64,000 nucleotides of DNA, taken from the NCBI RefSeq assembly GCF_022447245.1, contig NZ_JAKVBC010000020.1, forward strand, positions 1-64,000, read 5' to 3'. This stretch comes from Kordia sp. (lineage in GTDB: Bacteria; Bacteroidota; Bacteroidia; Flavobacteriales; Flavobacteriaceae). The notes under the pieces are model-generated. The model was not told where the DNA came from, searched no databases, and saw only the letters and a program-made list of their open reading frames with translations. A program made the position numbers and the translations under genes. Positions 63,247 to 64,000 of this stretch are shown here, in pieces; positions within the stretch are counted from its first letter, which is position 1; every line of letters starts with the position of its first letter.

Positions 63247-63380
63247 GTTTTTTTTCTTTTAGATTCCTGCCTTCTCAGGAATGATATTCAGTTTCGTTTT
63301 GTCACTCTGCACTTTTATGGGATCTACTTTTTAATTCCGCTTTGCTACATAAAAAATCACTCGAACTGACTTTTTTATTT

Positions 63381-64000
63381 TCATTCCGAAGGAAAGCTGA
63401 GCTGAGTCGAAGCATCCCATTCCACATTCGTAAATACTAAATCTGTTGATTTAATCATTTCGGGGTTACGTTGCAAATCGTCAAATGTAATTCGTGTGCC
63501 ATCACTTTTATAAATGTATGTATAAGCTTTTACATCTTTGAATAAATGTTGAATTTCTTTGCGAATTTTTTTCTTAAATATGGAAAAGCCAAACGTATTT
63601 TCTAATCGCATAAAAACCTTATTTAAGAATTTTGAAGGAATGTATTTGTGATACATATTTTCATTCAAAAAACTATAATGAAATGAAACGTATAATGTTG
63701 GGAACTTTACTTTTTCTATAGCTTTTCCAATTGTTGGTAGAATTCGAAATTCAGCACCTTCTACATCCATTTTGATGAAATCTACCGTTTGAATATTTTC
63801 GTTTCCCAGAAATTCAGCTAGTGAAACGGTATTCAGTTCTAGTGAATTTTCAGTATCGCGTTTGCGTTCCAAAATACTACTTGAAGAGGCTCCATATTGA
63901 TTGCGAGCAGACAAACGAACGGTTTCTTTTTTATCTGAAATTGCCGTTTGATAGATTTTTATTTTATCCGCAATAGCTGGATTCAATTCAACATTTCTAT
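63381..64000 (-). CDS. FkbM family methyltransferase (5' end beyond window)
   Basis: The frame is open to the window edge (about 206 residues present), beginning NVELNPAIADKIKIY in frame, so the start lies outside. The FkbM SAM-binding and catalytic signature VDFIKMDVEGAEFRILPTIG is clear, preceded by LAEFLGNENIQT and followed by TLYVSFHYSF. It probably O-methylates a sugar of the surface glycan or another small molecule. Its last codons include a REP-like GAGTCGAAGCAT sequence, suggesting a repeat inserted in or formed the gene end. The TTG at 63986 is not the true start. Confidence 0.85.
   Translation of the reverse strand, partial: RNVELNPAIADKIKIYQTAISDKKETVRLSARNQYGASSSSILERKRDTENSLELNTVSLAEFLGNENIQTVDFIKMDVEGAEFRILPTIGKAIEKVKFPTLYVSFHYSFLNENMYHKYIPSKFLNKVFMRLENTFGFSIFKKKIRKEIQHLFKDVKAYTYIYKSDGTRITFDDLQRNPEMIKSTDLVFTNVEWDASTQLSFPSE

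Noticed and set aside
1-64000. CRISPR arrays, transposases or a replication origin
   Set aside because: No regularly spaced repeats, no transposase-like frames and no cluster of DnaA boxes were seen.

Overview
The window looks like chromosomal DNA from a marine Flavobacteriaceae bacterium. Kordia or a close relative is my best guess, made from gene content and not from any search. Supporting signs are the AT-rich sequence, Bacteroidota promoters (TTG, about 19-21 nt, TAnnTTTG), a type IX secretion sorting domain, DUF5686 and PorT-like outer-membrane proteins, TPR-HTH regulators, and small L1a-type lanthipeptide-like precursors ending their leaders in GG.

Left edge (1-0.55 kb): the 5' end of a tyrosine integrase faces a 3' fragment of tRNA-Leu(CAA). 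This marks the right end of an element integrated outside the window. 0.5-7.4 kb: a secreted T9SS protein, two TPR signalling proteins (AraC-type regulator and hybrid histidine kinase), a small unknown protein and a beta-barrel protein. 7.5-17 kb: sucA-sucB, a plug-domain/TPR protein, an aspartyl protease-like protein, tatD, ansA and tRNA-Ser(GGA). 16.8-20 kb: an ExbB/ExbD energy-transduction operon and a PorT-like barrel. 20-27 kb: rpoN (with a frameshift), a lipoprotein, a TPR-HTH regulator followed by RiPP precursor genes, and asnS. 27-29 kb: a candidate small RNA, a decayed DUF1428 gene and two hypothetical genes. 29-36 kb: an RND transporter, a DUF5686 protein, frr and pyrH. 36-37.8 kb: a run of four precursor-like genes, the last one broken. 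37.8-40.7 kb: rplM-rpsI-rpsB-tsf.

The right third (41-64 kb) is accessory surface-glycan territory. It has five membrane-anchored SGNH proteins, two tandem acyltransferases, a B12-binding radical SAM protein, methyltransferases, a multi-spanning glycosyltransferase, a flippase-like protein, a GT4 glycosyltransferase, an FkbM methyltransferase and a 2OG-Fe(II) oxygenase. Together these suggest building and decorating (acylating, methylating) a cell-surface polysaccharide.

Several genes are disrupted. Some show single-base losses in short A/T runs (rpoN, a metallophosphatase, a precursor, DUF2200). Others show in-frame TAA/TGA codons in otherwise intact frames (a methyltransferase, a lipoprotein, a histidine kinase, DUF1428). 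The first class could be sequencing error. The second looks more like real decay. No CRISPR array, transposase or complete mobile element was seen. No RiPP modification enzyme lies in the window, so the precursors are orphans here.
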